A stretch of 64,000 nt of DNA from Cytophagales bacterium (GTDB lineage: Bacteria > Bacteroidota > Bacteroidia > Cytophagales > Thermoflexibacteraceae), in contig JAAFKA010000004.1 of the NCBI GenBank assembly GCA_013299115.1, forward strand, positions 62,001-126,000, written 5' to 3'. The translations under genes and the position numbers were made by a program. A model generated the notes under the pieces. It saw only the letters and a program-made list of their open reading frames with translations, searched no databases and was not told the DNA's origin. Position 1 is the stretch's first letter. Every line of letters starts with the position of its first letter. Shown in pieces: positions 43,180-52,542 of the stretch.

Positions 43180-43761
43180 TTATACTTCTTCCTGTTGTGT
43201 TTCCCCAATCTCATTGTTTTTTTCATCTGCCAAATCTTTGGGCAAAGGCAATTCTTTGAGGTTGTTGATACCAAAATAATCCATAAATTTTTCAGTAGTG
43301 CCGTACAAAACAGGTCTGCCTATGGTTTCAGCCTTGCCCTGCATCAAAATCAATTCTTTTTCGAGCAGTTTTTGTATGGCATAGTCGCAATTTACCCCTC
43401 TGATTTGCTCAACTTGGGCTTTGGTTATGGGTTGTTTGTAGGCAATAATAGCAAGAGTTTCGAGAGCAGCTTGCGAAAGTCGTTTTTTAGACTTTTGTTT
43501 TAGCAGCAGTTGTATAGTTGGTTGGTAGGTTGGTTTGGTCAAAAATTGGTAGCCGCCACCTGTTTGCACTAATTGGAAGGCAAATTCTCCTGTCAAATAT
43601 TTATTTATCAAAGCCTCTACCAATAATTGAATTTGTGTAGTGGTTAGGGCTGTTTCTGTTAATTCTGCCAAACAATTTTGAATTTCGTCTATTTTTATGG
43701 GCATTGGCGAACAAAATAGAAGAGCCTCCGTATGTAAAACCAAAAAATCAAAATTGTCCAT
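43180..43761 (-). CDS. scpB: Segregation and condensation protein B (SMC-ScpAB subunit)
   Basis: The protein has 193 residues from the ATG at 43761 (MDNFDFLVLHTEALLFCSP). The longer frame adds AT-rich repeat-derived residues. ScpB contains two winged helices; ALETLAIIAYKQPITKAQVEQIRGV and YAIQKLLEKELILMQGKAE, with GRPVLYGTTEKFMDYFG, are the signature segments. It helps SMC condense and segregate chromosomes. The usual partner scpA is not adjacent. The gene upstream in this orientation is a ParA-type ATPase, which fits a chromosome segregation theme. Confidence 0.93.
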   Translation of the reverse strand: MDNFDFLVLHTEALLFCSPMPIKIDEIQNCLAELTETALTTTQIQLLVEALINKYLTGEFAFQLVQTGGGYQFLTKPTYQPTIQLLLKQKSKKRLSQAALETLAIIAYKQPITKAQVEQIRGVNCDYAIQKLLEKELILMQGKAETIGRPVLYGTTEKFMDYFGINNLKELPLPKDLADEKNNEIGETQQEEV

Positions 43762-43853
43762 GAATTTTGAATGTTGAATGTTGAAAAATAAATAATTGAT
43801 AATCAAATACTTATAAAACTAACAATTAAAAATTAAAAACTCAAAATTCAAAA

Positions 43854-44513
43854 TTAAATAAAGCAGTTTTTCCTAAACTCGTCAAAATATTGGTTAAATT
43901 CGTCATCAGTAATAGAAGGTTCTACAATTTCGGTAGCCGTAGATACCAAACGGCGGTAACGTACCAAATTAGAAATAGCTGAATAAAACAACTGCATACC
44001 AGCTTTGCCACTCAATTTATGCAATAGTGCGTGTTCTATGGTCTTGTCTTTTTTGTTAATTACCCCAAAAATTTCCCAAGTTTTGTTGTGTTCCTTTGCC
44101 ATATCTTCCAAATAGGTTAAAAAACCAATGGTGGCGTTGATGTCTAAAATACTTGCCACAATAGGAATAATCACAATATCTGACTGCACCAAACTGTGAT
44201 ACAACTCTACACTTTTCAGATTGCCCGGTACGTCCATAAAAATCATGTCGTACTTTCTTTTGGCAAGGGTCAAAGTTTTTTCGAGGTTTACTTCGGGTTG
44301 AGCCTGATTCCAATTAAAAGCAAACACATCATAACTACTCAGTCCTTTTTCTTGTTCTTTTTTATAAATAGTTTTGACAGATTGTTGCGGGTCGGAGTCT
44401 ATGACCAGCAGTTTTTTGTCTGTCCGTTTATGAACAGCAGCAGCCGTAAGCATCAGCAAAGTGGTTTTGCCTGCTCCTCCTTTTTGGTTTGCAAAAGAAA
44501 TGATTTTTGTCAT
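43854..44513 (-). CDS. ParA/Soj-type ATPase
   Basis: The protein has 219 residues, shorter than classical ParA. The deviant Walker A motif is FANQKGGAGKTTLLML with the signature lysine, Walker A' is LLVIDSDPQQS, and Walker B is YDMIFMDVPGN. No N-terminal DNA-binding extension is present and no ParB gene is adjacent, so it is either an orphan partition or positioning ATPase or the chromosomal Soj with ParB elsewhere. It sits just upstream of scpB on the same strand, separated by an AT-rich repeat of 92 bp. Confidence 0.9.
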   Translation of the reverse strand: MTKIISFANQKGGAGKTTLLMLTAAAVHKRTDKKLLVIDSDPQQSVKTIYKKEQEKGLSSYDVFAFNWNQAQPEVNLEKTLTLAKRKYDMIFMDVPGNLKSVELYHSLVQSDIVIIPIVASILDINATIGFLTYLEDMAKEHNKTWEIFGVINKKDKTIEHALLHKLSGKAGMQLFYSAISNLVRYRRLVSTATEIVEPSITDDEFNQYFDEFRKNCFI

Positions 44514-44571
44514 GGCTGTATGGAATGTAACACTATGCTTTGCCTGTGTATTTTACAAAAATTATCACAAT

Positions 44572-44604
44572 AAACTTTCCAAGTCTTAAAGACTTGGAAA
44601 GTTT
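44572..44604. terminator. Hairpin terminator of metK
   Basis: AAACTTTCCAAGTC, TTAAA, GACTTGGAAAGTTTT forms a 14-bp stem with a T-run in the minus-strand reading. It lies 56 bp beyond the metK stop. The same core (CCAAGTCT...AGACTTGG) is a common Bacteroidota repeat. Confidence 0.75.
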
Positions 44605-44660
44605 TACCAAATTTTACTTGCAGTTGTAGCAACAGCAAGCACCTTAATTTTAAGCTATGC

Positions 44661-45932
44661 TTACAATTTAAAAGCAGCTTTCACTTTGTCCACGTGGTCG
44701 AGTTTTTCCCAAGTAAAGAACTCTAATTGTTTTTTCTCTTTGGTACGAACTTCTTGTTTCACGCCGTTTTCCTCTTTAATGCGTACATAATTTACCTCCA
44801 CCTCTTGTGTATAAGGCTCACGACCTACGTGTCCGTAAGAAGCCGTTGGGAAATAAATTGGGTTTTTCAACTTCAATCTTTCAATCAAAGCCTTTGGACG
44901 CATATCAAAAATTTCGCCAACTTTGTTTGCAATTTCGCCATCAGACAATTTTACTTTGGCTGTTCCGTAGGTGTTAATGGTAATAGAAACGGGTTTTGCA
45001 ACGCCAATAGCATAAGCCACTTGCACCAACAACTCATCTGCCACACCAGCAGCTACCAAGTTTTTGGCAATGTGACGCGCAGCATACGCAGCACTTCTAT
45101 CTACTTTTGAAGGGTCTTTGCCCGAAAAAGCACCACCACCATGCGCACCTTTGCCTCCGTAAGTATCTACAATGATTTTGCGACCTGTCAAACCAGAGTC
45201 GCCATGCGGACCACCAATCACAAATTTTCCTGTCGGGTTGATGTGGTAAATGGTGTTGCTATCCAACAAGTTAGCAGGAATTACGCGTGGAACTAAGATA
45301 TTGCGGACATCTTCGTTTATTTTTTTCAACATCACTGTTTCCTCAGCAAAATCGTCGTGTTGAGTAGAAACTACAATGGTGTGTACTCTTTTGGGTTTGT
45401 TGTCATCACCATATTCAATGGTAACTTGTGCCTTGCTGTCAGGGCGAAGATAAGGCATCAATTTTGGCTCCTCTTTGCGTATTCTCGCCAATTCTTTCAT
45501 CAATCGGTGCGAAAAAGCCAAAGCCATTGGCATATATTCAGGAGTTTCTTTAGAAGCATACCCAAACATCATACCTTGGTCGCCAGCCCCTTGCTCTTTG
45601 TTTTCGCCTTCGTCCACACCACGTGCAATATCGGGAGATTGGCTATGCAAAGCCACGACTACACCGCAAGATTCGGCTTCAAATTTGTATTCTGCATTGT
45701 TGTAACCAATTTTTTTAATGGTTTCTCTCACAATATCAGGAATTTCTACGTAGGCGTTGGTTGTGATTTCACCCGCCAAAACTGCCAAACCTGTCGTAAC
45801 TAAGGTTTCGCAAGCTACTCTTGAATGAGGGTCTTGCGACAACATGGCATCAAGAATAGAGTCGGAGATTTGGTCGGCAATTTTATCGGGATGTCCTTCT
45901 GATACAGACTCCGAAGTGAATAGATAAGCCAT
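44661..45932 (-). CDS. metK: S-adenosylmethionine synthase
   Basis: The protein has 423 residues, slightly longer than E. coli (384) due to inserts in the C-terminal part. [17 protein letters not shown] is the ATP-binding N-terminus. [12 protein letters not shown] and the [25 protein letters not shown] metal and phosphate loops are intact. It makes S-adenosylmethionine from methionine and ATP in the cytoplasm. No SAM riboswitch is visible upstream, only a hairpin GCAACTTTG...CAAAGTTG about 60-80 bp from the start. It is bounded by a terminator at 44572. Confidence 0.97.
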   Translation of the reverse strand: MAYLFTSESVSEGHPDKIADQISDSILDAMLSQDPHSRVACETLVTTGLAVLAGEITTNAYVEIPDIVRETIKKIGYNNAEYKFEAESCGVVVALHSQSPDIARGVDEGENKEQGAGDQGMMFGYASKETPEYMPMALAFSHRLMKELARIRKEEPKLMPYLRPDSKAQVTIEYGDDNKPKRVHTIVVSTQHDDFAEETVMLKKINEDVRNILVPRVIPANLLDSNTIYHINPTGKFVIGGPHGDSGLTGRKIIVDTYGGKGAHGGGAFSGKDPSKVDRSAAYAARHIAKNLVAAGVADELLVQVAYAIGVAKPVSITINTYGTAKVKLSDGEIANKVGEIFDMRPKALIERLKLKNPIYFPTASYGHVGREPYTQEVEVNYVRIKEENGVKQEVRTKEKKQLEFFTWEKLDHVDKVKAAFKL

Positions 45933-46108
45933 TGCTATTGAATTGTTATGAAAATGAATAAAACAGTTTTCTTGTAGTTTGCAACAACTTTGCTACAAAG
46001 TTGCTACACAAAATCGGGGTGCAAGTTAAAAAAATTTGCAGAAAATAAATAAACTGTTCTATAATTTTTCATAAAATCTAATCTGTACGCAAAAACTTGA
46101 TAATTTTT

Positions 46109-47695
46109 TTATTTCCCTTTCCACTTCAAACCATATAAATCTTTGCGTCTATCATTCAAATTGCGAACACTGCCTTTGCTTTTGAGTTCTTTGAGTAAGC
46201 TCAAATCCACGTCTGCAATAATGGTCATCTCTGTATTCGGTGTAGCTTCTGCAATGATAGCATTGTTTGGAAACGAAAAATCCGAAGGCGAAAATACAGC
46301 AGATTGGGCATATTGCAAGTCCATATTTCGCACTTTTGGCAAATTGCCTACACTGCCCGCAATGGCTACATAACATTCGTTTTCTATGGCACGTGCTTGG
46401 GCGCAACGTCTGACGCGGTGATAACCATTTTGGGTGTCGGTCATAAAAGGCACAAACAAAATTTTCATATCTTTGTCTGCCATGATTCTTGGCAACTCTG
46501 GAAACTCTACATCATAGCAAATCAAAATGCCAATTTTGCACACATCTGTATCAAAAACATGGAGTTTCGAGCCACCTTGTACGCCCCATTCGTTTCTTTC
46601 ATCAGGCGTAATGTGGAGTTTGTACTGTGCCTCATAAGTGCCATCACGTCTGCAAAGGTACGATACATTGTAGAGGTCGTGTCCGTCATAGTGAGGCATA
46701 CTGCCCGCCACAATGTTGATATTGTAAGCTATGGCGTATTCCACAAATTTTGTCCGCAATTCCTCTGTATAATTTGCCAACTTGCGAATGGCTTTGGCTG
46801 CCGACTCCTCGTTGAAGTGTGCCATCAACGGAGCATTAAAAAATTCGGGAAAGACTACAAAGTCGGCTTTGTAGGCACTTACGGCATCTACAAAAAACTC
46901 TACATTGTCTAAAAACGACTTCAAAGAAGTTACAGTCCGCATTTGCCACTGCACCACACCCAAACGGATAATTTCTTTTTCGCCACCTAATATTTTCTCT
47001 TTTTCTATGTAGTAAATATTATTCCACTCCAACAACGTAGCATAAGCCTGTGATTCGGTGTCGTCAGGCAAATAATTGGTTAGAATCTTAACCACGTGAA
47101 AATCATTGCTTAGTTGAAAGGTCAAAATAGGGTCGTAAATTTCTTTTTGTTTGACCAAATCAATATATACACGCGGCGTGAGTTCATCTGCATATTTTTT
47201 GTAACCAGGAATACGCCCACCTAAAATAACTCCTTTGAGGTTGAGGTTTTCGCAAATTTCTTTTCGGGCATCATACAGCCTCCTGCCTAAGCGAAGTCCT
47301 TGATAATCGGGGTGAACAAAAACATCGATGCCGTACATCATATCGCCGTTTTCGTCGTGAGTCGTAAAGTTATAGTTGCCTGTAATTTGTTCGTAGGTGT
47401 GGTTGTCGCCATATTTTTGATAAGCTACTATCAAACTCAAGGCACAGGCTATCATTTTGCCGTTGTCTTCAATACAGATTTGTCCTTCGGGAAAAATTTG
47501 CAACAAGTTTCTTATCTGTTCATAAGACCACGTAGAGTCGCCAATATTAGAATAGACAAATGACATGATTTCGAGCAAATCGTCATAATCAGCTGTTCGC
47601 AGGTTGCGGAGGTTGAGCTTATGGGCAATTCCGTTGTCATTCTTAATGCTCGAACTGGTGTTAGCACTTGTATTTTTGATAGTAGTTGGCTGCAT
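46109..47695 (-). CDS. GNAT acetyltransferase-carbon-nitrogen hydrolase fusion protein
   Basis: The protein has 528 residues. The N-terminal GNAT domain (about 27-175) includes a GLRLGRRLYDARKE acetyl-CoA loop. The C-terminal nitrilase-superfamily hydrolase (about 235-510) has the Glu in VVFPEFFNAPL, the Lys in YKLHITPDE and the nucleophilic Cys in GILICYDVEFPELPRI. The two domains occur fused in many Bacteroidota. The reaction is unknown but pairs N-acyl transfer and amide or nitrile hydrolysis. It stands as an independent unit between metK and bcp. Confidence 0.88.
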   Translation of the reverse strand: MQPTTIKNTSANTSSSIKNDNGIAHKLNLRNLRTADYDDLLEIMSFVYSNIGDSTWSYEQIRNLLQIFPEGQICIEDNGKMIACALSLIVAYQKYGDNHTYEQITGNYNFTTHDENGDMMYGIDVFVHPDYQGLRLGRRLYDARKEICENLNLKGVILGGRIPGYKKYADELTPRVYIDLVKQKEIYDPILTFQLSNDFHVVKILTNYLPDDTESQAYATLLEWNNIYYIEKEKILGGEKEIIRLGVVQWQMRTVTSLKSFLDNVEFFVDAVSAYKADFVVFPEFFNAPLMAHFNEESAAKAIRKLANYTEELRTKFVEYAIAYNINIVAGSMPHYDGHDLYNVSYLCRRDGTYEAQYKLHITPDERNEWGVQGGSKLHVFDTDVCKIGILICYDVEFPELPRIMADKDMKILFVPFMTDTQNGYHRVRRCAQARAIENECYVAIAGSVGNLPKVRNMDLQYAQSAVFSPSDFSFPNNAIIAEATPNTEMTIIADVDLSLLKELKSKGSVRNLNDRRKDLYGLKWKGK

Positions 47696-47761
47696 TTTAA
47701 TTTTTAATTTTAAATTTTAAATTAAACAAAATTATTAGGTTGTGTATGGTGCTTTTTCACA

Positions 47762-48220
47762 TCACACAAGCTGCTTTAAGAACTGTGCTGTATGATTTTT
47801 AGTTTCTATTTTTGTCATAATATCCTCAATAATTCCTTGTTCATTTATCAAAAAAGTAGTACGAATAGTTCCCATATAACTTCTGCCGTACATTTGCTTT
47901 TGCTGCCAGGTACCATAGAGTTGGTGTACATGTAAATCTGTGTCTGCCAATAACTTGAAAGGTAGTTTGTATTTTTCTATAAACTTGCGGTGCGACTTTT
48001 CATCATCACTGCTAATGCCCAGCACTTCGTAGCCTTCTTGTTGGAGGAGTTGGTAGTTATCTCTCAAATTACAGGCTTGGACAGTACAGCTTGAGGTGTT
48101 GTCTTTGGGATAAAAGTACAAAACTACCTTTTTGTTCAGATAGTCCGATAGTTTTACCACATTGCCATTTTGGTCTTTGGTTTCAAAATCTGGGGCTTTG
48201 CTGCCAATAAGTAGAGTCAT
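47762..48220 (-). CDS. bcp: Thioredoxin-dependent thiol peroxidase (BCP, peroxiredoxin Q)
   Basis: The protein has 152 residues, with the BCP core SKAPDFETKDQNGN, then YPKDNTSSCTVQACNLRDN. The peroxidatic Cys is in the T-S-S-C motif, and the resolving Cys follows five residues later, as in the atypical two-Cys BCP group. It reduces hydrogen peroxide and organic peroxides using thioredoxin in the cytoplasm. The gene is single and divergent from gldH. Confidence 0.95.
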   Translation of the reverse strand: MTLLIGSKAPDFETKDQNGNVVKLSDYLNKKVVLYFYPKDNTSSCTVQACNLRDNYQLLQQEGYEVLGISSDDEKSHRKFIEKYKLPFKLLADTDLHVHQLYGTWQQKQMYGRSYMGTIRTTFLINEQGIIEDIMTKIETKNHTAQFLKQLV

Positions 48221-48340
48221 ATTACAAATTTATTACTATTTAACTCCTACCAATAGCTTTTTGTTTGTGAGGATTGAAATGATTTTTTCAATAGCTTTTG
48301 TAAAAATCCAAAAATTTGCTAATTTAGCAAGGCAAATGGA

Positions 48341-48433
48341 TAGTGCCAAACAAGTAATGCCACAAATGTAATGCTCAGAACTAACATTTCTTTGAGCAAT
48401 GCTAATGCCGAGCCTTGCATTTGTGGCACTACC
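48341..48433. repeat. Palindromic repeat family A, copy 3
   Basis: The ends are TAGTGCCAAACAAGTAATGC and TGCATTTGTGGCACTACCA. The interior is CAAATGTAATGCTCAGAAC, TAACATTTCTTTGAGC and GCCGAGCC. It lies just upstream of gldH (start at 48472) and may affect its leader. Confidence 0.75.
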
Positions 48434-48471
48434 AATAAATGATTGTAAAACAACTCAAACCCACAAACAAA

Positions 48472-48942
48472 ATGCAAAAGTATTTATTTGTTATCAGCCT
48501 TTTTTGCTATTTAGCTTTGGCAAGTTGCCAGCCTTCGTTGCACAGCGAAGTGGTAGAAATCCCTTCGGGTGCGTGGAAAAAAGACAAACCTGTAGAGTTT
48601 AAGGCTACAATTAATGACATCAGTCTTCCTGTAAGCATCAATTTGGTCTTGCGTCATAGTTCCAATACCTTATATCACCACGTCAATGTGGCTGTAACTA
48701 TGACCTCGCCCAGTGGTAAGAAAGAGCAAACTTTTCACACTTTCGACATCCGCGACAAAGCAACGGGAGAACTGAAAGGTGATGCAACTGGAGATTTTTG
48801 TGATACTGAATTAGTAGTTTATCCTTCGCTTGCTTTGACCGAAAAAGGCAATTATACGTTTAGTGTACGCCAAGAGATGGAAGAACAAATTTTGCCTTTG
48901 ATGTTAGATATAAGTTTGAAGGTGGTACAAATAAAAAAATAA
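48472..48942 (+). CDS. gldH: Gliding motility lipoprotein GldH
   Basis: The protein has 156 residues from the ATG at 48472. The frame opens earlier, but MIVKQLKPTNK precedes a clear lipoprotein signal (MQKYLFVISLFCYLALASC, lipobox LASC). The body has the GldH pattern LVLRHSSNTLYHHVNVAVTM, an SPSGKK segment, then a GELKGDATGDFCDTELVVYP beta segment. GldH is part of the gliding and T9SS machinery in Bacteroidota and is periplasmic or anchored in the outer membrane. gldB/C/D/F/G/I/J and other gliding genes are not in the window. The family A repeat immediately precedes it. Confidence 0.88.
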   Translation: MQKYLFVISLFCYLALASCQPSLHSEVVEIPSGAWKKDKPVEFKATINDISLPVSINLVLRHSSNTLYHHVNVAVTMTSPSGKKEQTFHTFDIRDKATGELKGDATGDFCDTELVVYPSLALTEKGNYTFSVRQEMEEQILPLMLDISLKVVQIKK

Positions 48943-48953
48943 GGTAACAAAAT

Positions 48954-49009
48954 GAGGCTGCCTGAAAGTCAAATTTGCATAACAGATTTTATTTTTTTTT
49001 GGCAGCCTC
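48954..49009. terminator. Bidirectional terminator between gldH and glpK
   Basis: The arms GAGGCTGCC and GGCAGCCTC enclose a 38-nt loop rich in T. The loop is long, but the arms are perfect and both flanks are A/T-rich. Confidence 0.55.
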
Positions 49010-49032
49010 TTAAAAACTTATTATTCCCTCTT

Positions 49033-50541
49033 TTACTCTGGTTTCCACGTTGGTTTTTCCCATTGCATAGTCCTTTTGACAGCCTCCTGCCAACCTGCAT
49101 ACAGTTCTTTGCGTTTGTCGGCTGTAATGTTCGGCTCAAAAGTTTGTTGCAACTTCCAAAGATTGCTTACATCTTGTTTGTTCCATAAACCAGCCCCGAT
49201 GCCCGCCAAAAAAGCTGCCCCACGTGCTGTACTTTCTATAATTTCTGGTCTTTGCACAGAAACTCCCAAAATGTCTGCCTGAAACTGCATGAGCAAATTA
49301 TTTGCCGTAGCCCCGCCATCTACACGCAAAGTTTTCAGTGGAATACCTGTATCTCTTTGCATGGCATCGAGCAAATCTTTCGATTGGTAAGCCATAGCCT
49401 CCAAGGTAGCCCTGATGAGGTGGTTATTTGTAACGCCACGAGTCAAGCCAAAAATAGCCCCGCGTGCATACATATCCCAGTATGGTGCCCCCAAGCCACT
49501 AAACGCAGGCACTACATAAACCCCTGCTGAGTCCTCCACTTTGGAGGCAAAATATTCACTGTCTTTTGATTCTTGTATCAATTTTAGCCCATCACGCAAC
49601 CACTGCACCGCAGCACCAGCTATAAATACGCTGCCCTCTACCACATACTCCACTTGATTGTTGATACCCCAACCAATAGAACTTACTAAGCCTTGTTCGG
49701 AATGTACCAATTTGTTGCCTGTGTTTTTGAGCAAAAAACAACCTGTGCCGTAGGTGTTTTTTGCCATACCTGCTGTAAAACAAGCCTGCCCAAATAGGGC
49801 TGCTTGCTGGTCGCCTGCCACACCTGTTATGGGAATTTCTACCCCATCAAACAATCTGCTGTCTGTATGTTCAAAATCCCCACTCGAATTGCGAACTTCG
49901 GGCAACATACTGGTCGGAATATTCAGTTCATCTAAGATTCTTGCGTCCCAATCCAATTTTTTTATATTATAGAGCATGGTACGTGAAGCATTGGAGTAGT
50001 CTGTAACGTGCAGCCAACCTCCTGTGAGTTTCCATATCAGCCACGTGTCTATTGTACCAAACAACAATTCCCCTCTTTCGGCTCGGTTTCTTCCATTGGG
50101 TATGGTGTCCAAAATCCATTTGAGTTTGGAAGCAGAAAAGTAAGCATCGATAACCAAACCTGTATTTTTTCGCACATAATCCTGAAAGGCAGGAATGTAT
50201 TTGAGTTTGTCGCAAATACTTGCAGTTCTGCGGTCTTGCCAAACAATGGCATTGCAAACAGGCTCCCCTGTGGCTTTGTCCCAAACTACGGTGGTTTCAC
50301 GTTGGTTGGTAATGCCAATGGCTTTGATTTCCGTAAACTTGGTTTGTGCATCATACACCACTTTGCGTATCATTTCATACTGCACATTCCAAATTTCTAC
50401 GGCATCATGCTCCACCCAACCCGCCTGCGGATAGATTTGATTAAACTCTTTTTGGGCTATGCCTTTCATATTGCCCTTTTCGTCGAAAAGTATGGCTCGG
50501 CAGCTGGTGGTGCCTTGGTCTATGGTTAAGATGTATTTCAT
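49033..50541 (-). CDS. glpK: Glycerol kinase
   Basis: The protein has 502 residues. [21 protein letters not shown] is the FGGY-family N-terminus, and [19 protein letters not shown] is a conserved active-site segment containing the nucleotide-binding loop and catalytic Asp. The ATP site [16 protein letters not shown] follows near the C-terminus. It phosphorylates glycerol to glycerol 3-phosphate in the cytoplasm. The usual partners glpF and glpD are absent from the window, so it is not in a typical glp operon here. Confidence 0.96.
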   Translation of the reverse strand: MKYILTIDQGTTSCRAILFDEKGNMKGIAQKEFNQIYPQAGWVEHDAVEIWNVQYEMIRKVVYDAQTKFTEIKAIGITNQRETTVVWDKATGEPVCNAIVWQDRRTASICDKLKYIPAFQDYVRKNTGLVIDAYFSASKLKWILDTIPNGRNRAERGELLFGTIDTWLIWKLTGGWLHVTDYSNASRTMLYNIKKLDWDARILDELNIPTSMLPEVRNSSGDFEHTDSRLFDGVEIPITGVAGDQQAALFGQACFTAGMAKNTYGTGCFLLKNTGNKLVHSEQGLVSSIGWGINNQVEYVVEGSVFIAGAAVQWLRDGLKLIQESKDSEYFASKVEDSAGVYVVPAFSGLGAPYWDMYARGAIFGLTRGVTNNHLIRATLEAMAYQSKDLLDAMQRDTGIPLKTLRVDGGATANNLLMQFQADILGVSVQRPEIIESTARGAAFLAGIGAGLWNKQDVSNLWKLQQTFEPNITADKRKELYAGWQEAVKRTMQWEKPTWKPE

Positions 50542-50598
50542 TTGGCAATTTTTTTCTAAAATTAGTGATAATTATTTAGGATAGTTTCCCAAGGCAAC

Positions 50599-50626
50599 TT
50601 ATCAGACCCTCGCAGGGGTCTGATAA
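50599..50626. terminator. Hairpin after the DUF4296 gene region (TTATCAGACCC ... GGGTCTGATAA)
   Basis: The arms TTATCAGACCCT and AGGGGTCTGATAA enclose a short CGC loop. It lies 10 bp beyond the stop of the DUF4296 gene and upstream of glpK. The sequence preceding it (TTTAGGATAGTTTCCCAAGG, CAACT) also resembles TTTAGGATAGTTGCCTAAGA, CAACT at 51107-51131. Confidence 0.6.
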
Positions 50627-50636
50627 ATGGATTATA

Positions 50637-51083
50637 CTATCGTACCGTTGCTTCTTGTGGCGTAGTGGACAAGGGTACTGCTACTGCACCTGTCATTTTC
50701 TTGATAACCGTATCTACCCTTGCTTTGCGGAGCATAATAGTATCAAAAACAGTAGTGTACATTTTTTTGAGTAGTTTCGGGTCTTTTGCATAGTGAGTAT
50801 AACTTTCAAAATATTTTGCCGAGTCTGTTTTGTATTTATCAAAAATCTCTTGCTCATATTTTTTATACCTTGCCATTTGCGAAGCATAATTGAGTGGTGC
50901 TAAGCCTACGGCTGCTTCTACCAACTGCAATTCGGTCATGATGGCTGTCATGGTGTCCACACCCAGCCTACGAATAGTGGCTTGTTCATTATTTTTTTGT
51001 TCAACTATTTGCTGTTGCTCACCACAAGCCACTGCCCATATAGCTGATAAGAGTAATGTAAAAATAAAAGGTGTTAATTTCAT
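50637..51083 (-). CDS. DUF4296 lipoprotein
   Basis: The protein has 148 residues. The signal peptide is followed by lipobox AVAC and CGEQQQ, which marks a lipoprotein. The body, TAIMTELQLVEAAVGLAP, then YKKYEQEIFDKYKTDSAKYFES, then LLKKMYTTVFDTIM, matches DUF4296, a family conserved in Bacteroidota. It is predicted to be exposed in the periplasm or outer membrane. The function is unknown. It is a single-gene unit. Confidence 0.85.
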   Translation of the reverse strand: MKLTPFIFTLLLSAIWAVACGEQQQIVEQKNNEQATIRRLGVDTMTAIMTELQLVEAAVGLAPLNYASQMARYKKYEQEIFDKYKTDSAKYFESYTHYAKDPKLLKKMYTTVFDTIMLRKARVDTVIKKMTGAVAVPLSTTPQEATVR

Positions 51084-51358
51084 TTAATTAGAAAATAGTA
51101 ACTGTTTAGGATAGTTGCCTAAGACAACTAAATTGTTTTTTGCAAGTAAATTTACTCAAGTAATGACTAATATTTGTGCTAAAGTACCCAAAATAGTAGG
51201 ATGTACATCAAAACCTTGTACTTGTCCTTTGCCCACAGGAACTAATTATTTATCCATACTGGAGATAGTAGAAAACATACCAAAACATATAGGGTAAATA
51301 AAAAACAAAGATAACAAAAGATGTGTACAATACCGTAGGTAAAGTCACAAACGACTAA
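51084..51358. other. Intergenic stretch with no supported gene
   Basis: It contains the short repeat TTTAGGATAGTTGCCTAAGA, CAACT (51107-51131) and a 44-codon frame (MTNICAKVPKIV...) with Cys-rich CTSKPCTCPLPTG. I cannot assign this frame and do not call it as a gene. Confidence 0.3.
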
Positions 51359-51596
51359 TCTTTTGCCACTTCAACCATTGGACTTGTTTAGTTGGAGAAA
51401 TATAACGTATTTTGCACACAGATAACGCAGATTTTACGGATTAAAAATACTGATTTTTTATTTTTTTGTCCATAAAAATCAGTTTAATCAGTGTTATCTG
51501 TGTGCGAAGTCGTCTGTTTGAAGGCAACTAAACAAGTCCATTGCCAAAGTCTATCGACTATTGGCAAGGTTTCACTCTTTTGCCACTTCAACCATT
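51359..51596. repeat. Insertion-like palindromic element flanked by a 21-bp direct repeat
   Basis: A direct repeat (TTTTGCCACTTCAACC core) is found at 51359-51379 and 51576-51596. The right copy is the last codons of the fatty acid hydroxylase gene. Between them are a perfect 16-bp inverted repeat (TGGACTTGTTTAGTTG at 51379-51394, complement at 51525-51540), an inner pair GCACACAGATAAC (51414-51426, 51493-51505) and a third stem around 51447-51484. A final hairpin TTGCCAAAGTC...GACTATTGGCAA lies at 51541-51567. It looks like an insertion that duplicated the gene end, or a stacked repeat. Confidence 0.7.
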
Positions 51597-52240
51597 TCCA
51601 TTTCGGTTACTTTTTCTCTCTTAAACATGGTTTGAAAAACCATGTCCCAAAATGTGGTGCTTACACCAAAACCATTTTCGGGGTCTTTGTAGTGGTGATA
51701 CATATGGTGGTTTTTGAGGGCAACCCAAAATTTGCTTTTAAAATTGGCGTGGTGCAACGCATAATGGGTCATATCATAGAACAAATAAGCAGCTACCAAA
51801 CCCACAAAAAAAGGATTGACATAGATTGCACCAAATAGTTGTTTGAAACTCCAATAAAAAAACAAAGCCAAAGGAATACTAATGACGGGTGCCATCACCA
51901 AACGGTTACTGTCGTTGGGATAGTCATGGTGTACGCCATGCGACCAGAAATGAATAGTTTTGCCCCACTTTGTAGTCGGGTGATAGTGAAACACAAAACG
52001 GTGCAGCACATACTCCACCAAAGTCCACATAGCCAGCCCTATGGGTATCATGCCCAGAAAAGGCAAGATAGCAAGTTTTTGCACAGCCAAAGCATAGTAA
52101 GCACAATAAATTATCACTGGAACAAACACAAACAAAGGCATGGTATAATGTACCTTTGTAAACACTTCCAAAACATCACTTTTGAACAGACGCACCGACT
52201 CATCTTTGTTCGATACGTAATTTTTGCGTTGGGTAGTCAT
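51572..52240 (-). CDS. Fatty acid 2-hydroxylase-like / sterol desaturase superfamily membrane enzyme
   Basis: The protein has 222 residues with about four membrane helices. All di-iron histidine boxes are present: HRFVFH, HGVHHDYPND, HYALHHA and HHMYHH. The order and spacing match the FA2H-type fatty acid hydroxylases, which 2-hydroxylate sphingolipid acyl chains. Sphingolipids are common in Bacteroidota, so this role is plausible. The exact substrate is inference. The last codons are duplicated as one half of a direct repeat around an inserted palindromic element. Confidence 0.85.
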   Translation of the reverse strand: MTTQRKNYVSNKDESVRLFKSDVLEVFTKVHYTMPLFVFVPVIIYCAYYALAVQKLAILPFLGMIPIGLAMWTLVEYVLHRFVFHYHPTTKWGKTIHFWSHGVHHDYPNDSNRLVMAPVISIPLALFFYWSFKQLFGAIYVNPFFVGLVAAYLFYDMTHYALHHANFKSKFWVALKNHHMYHHYKDPENGFGVSTTFWDMVFQTMFKREKVTEMEMVEVAKE

Positions 52241-52260
52241 ATAATTTTAAATTTTTAATT

Positions 52261-52323
52261 GTAAGTGGTAAGTTTTGTATTAGACTTTCTACAAAAGTAC
52301 CTATCAGGTGGCTTACCACTTAC
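52261..52323. repeat. Inverted repeat GTAAGTGGTAAG ... CTTACCACTTAC
   Basis: Perfect 12-bp arms at 52261-52272 and 52312-52323 around a 39-nt loop. It lies just upstream of the hydroxylase start in the gap before the giant gene. The rest of the gap (52324-52542) is AT-rich, with no clear promoter and no gene. Confidence 0.65.
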
Positions 52324-52542
52324 TAATCATAACAAGAAATGGTTTGATAAAATTTCGCAAATTTAGCTAACATTATTTAGTTCTGCAAACCCAAATTCCT
52401 TAACTTATTTTTTTAAGCCACAAGTAAGCAAATAATGAAACTTTTATGATAGATTTACGATAAACTAAGCAAGATTTTTGCTGTAAATTATTTCATTACA
52501 ATCATTGCTACATCTTTTTTCATCTAAATCATTCTTAACTAT

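Noticed and set aside
45933-46080. SAM riboswitch upstream of metK
   Set aside because: No SAM-I or SAM-II core could be matched. Only a simple hairpin is seen.
51115-51297. Small ORF of 60 residues with a Cys-rich tail
   Set aside because: No recognisable family or good start context; it overlaps a short repeat.
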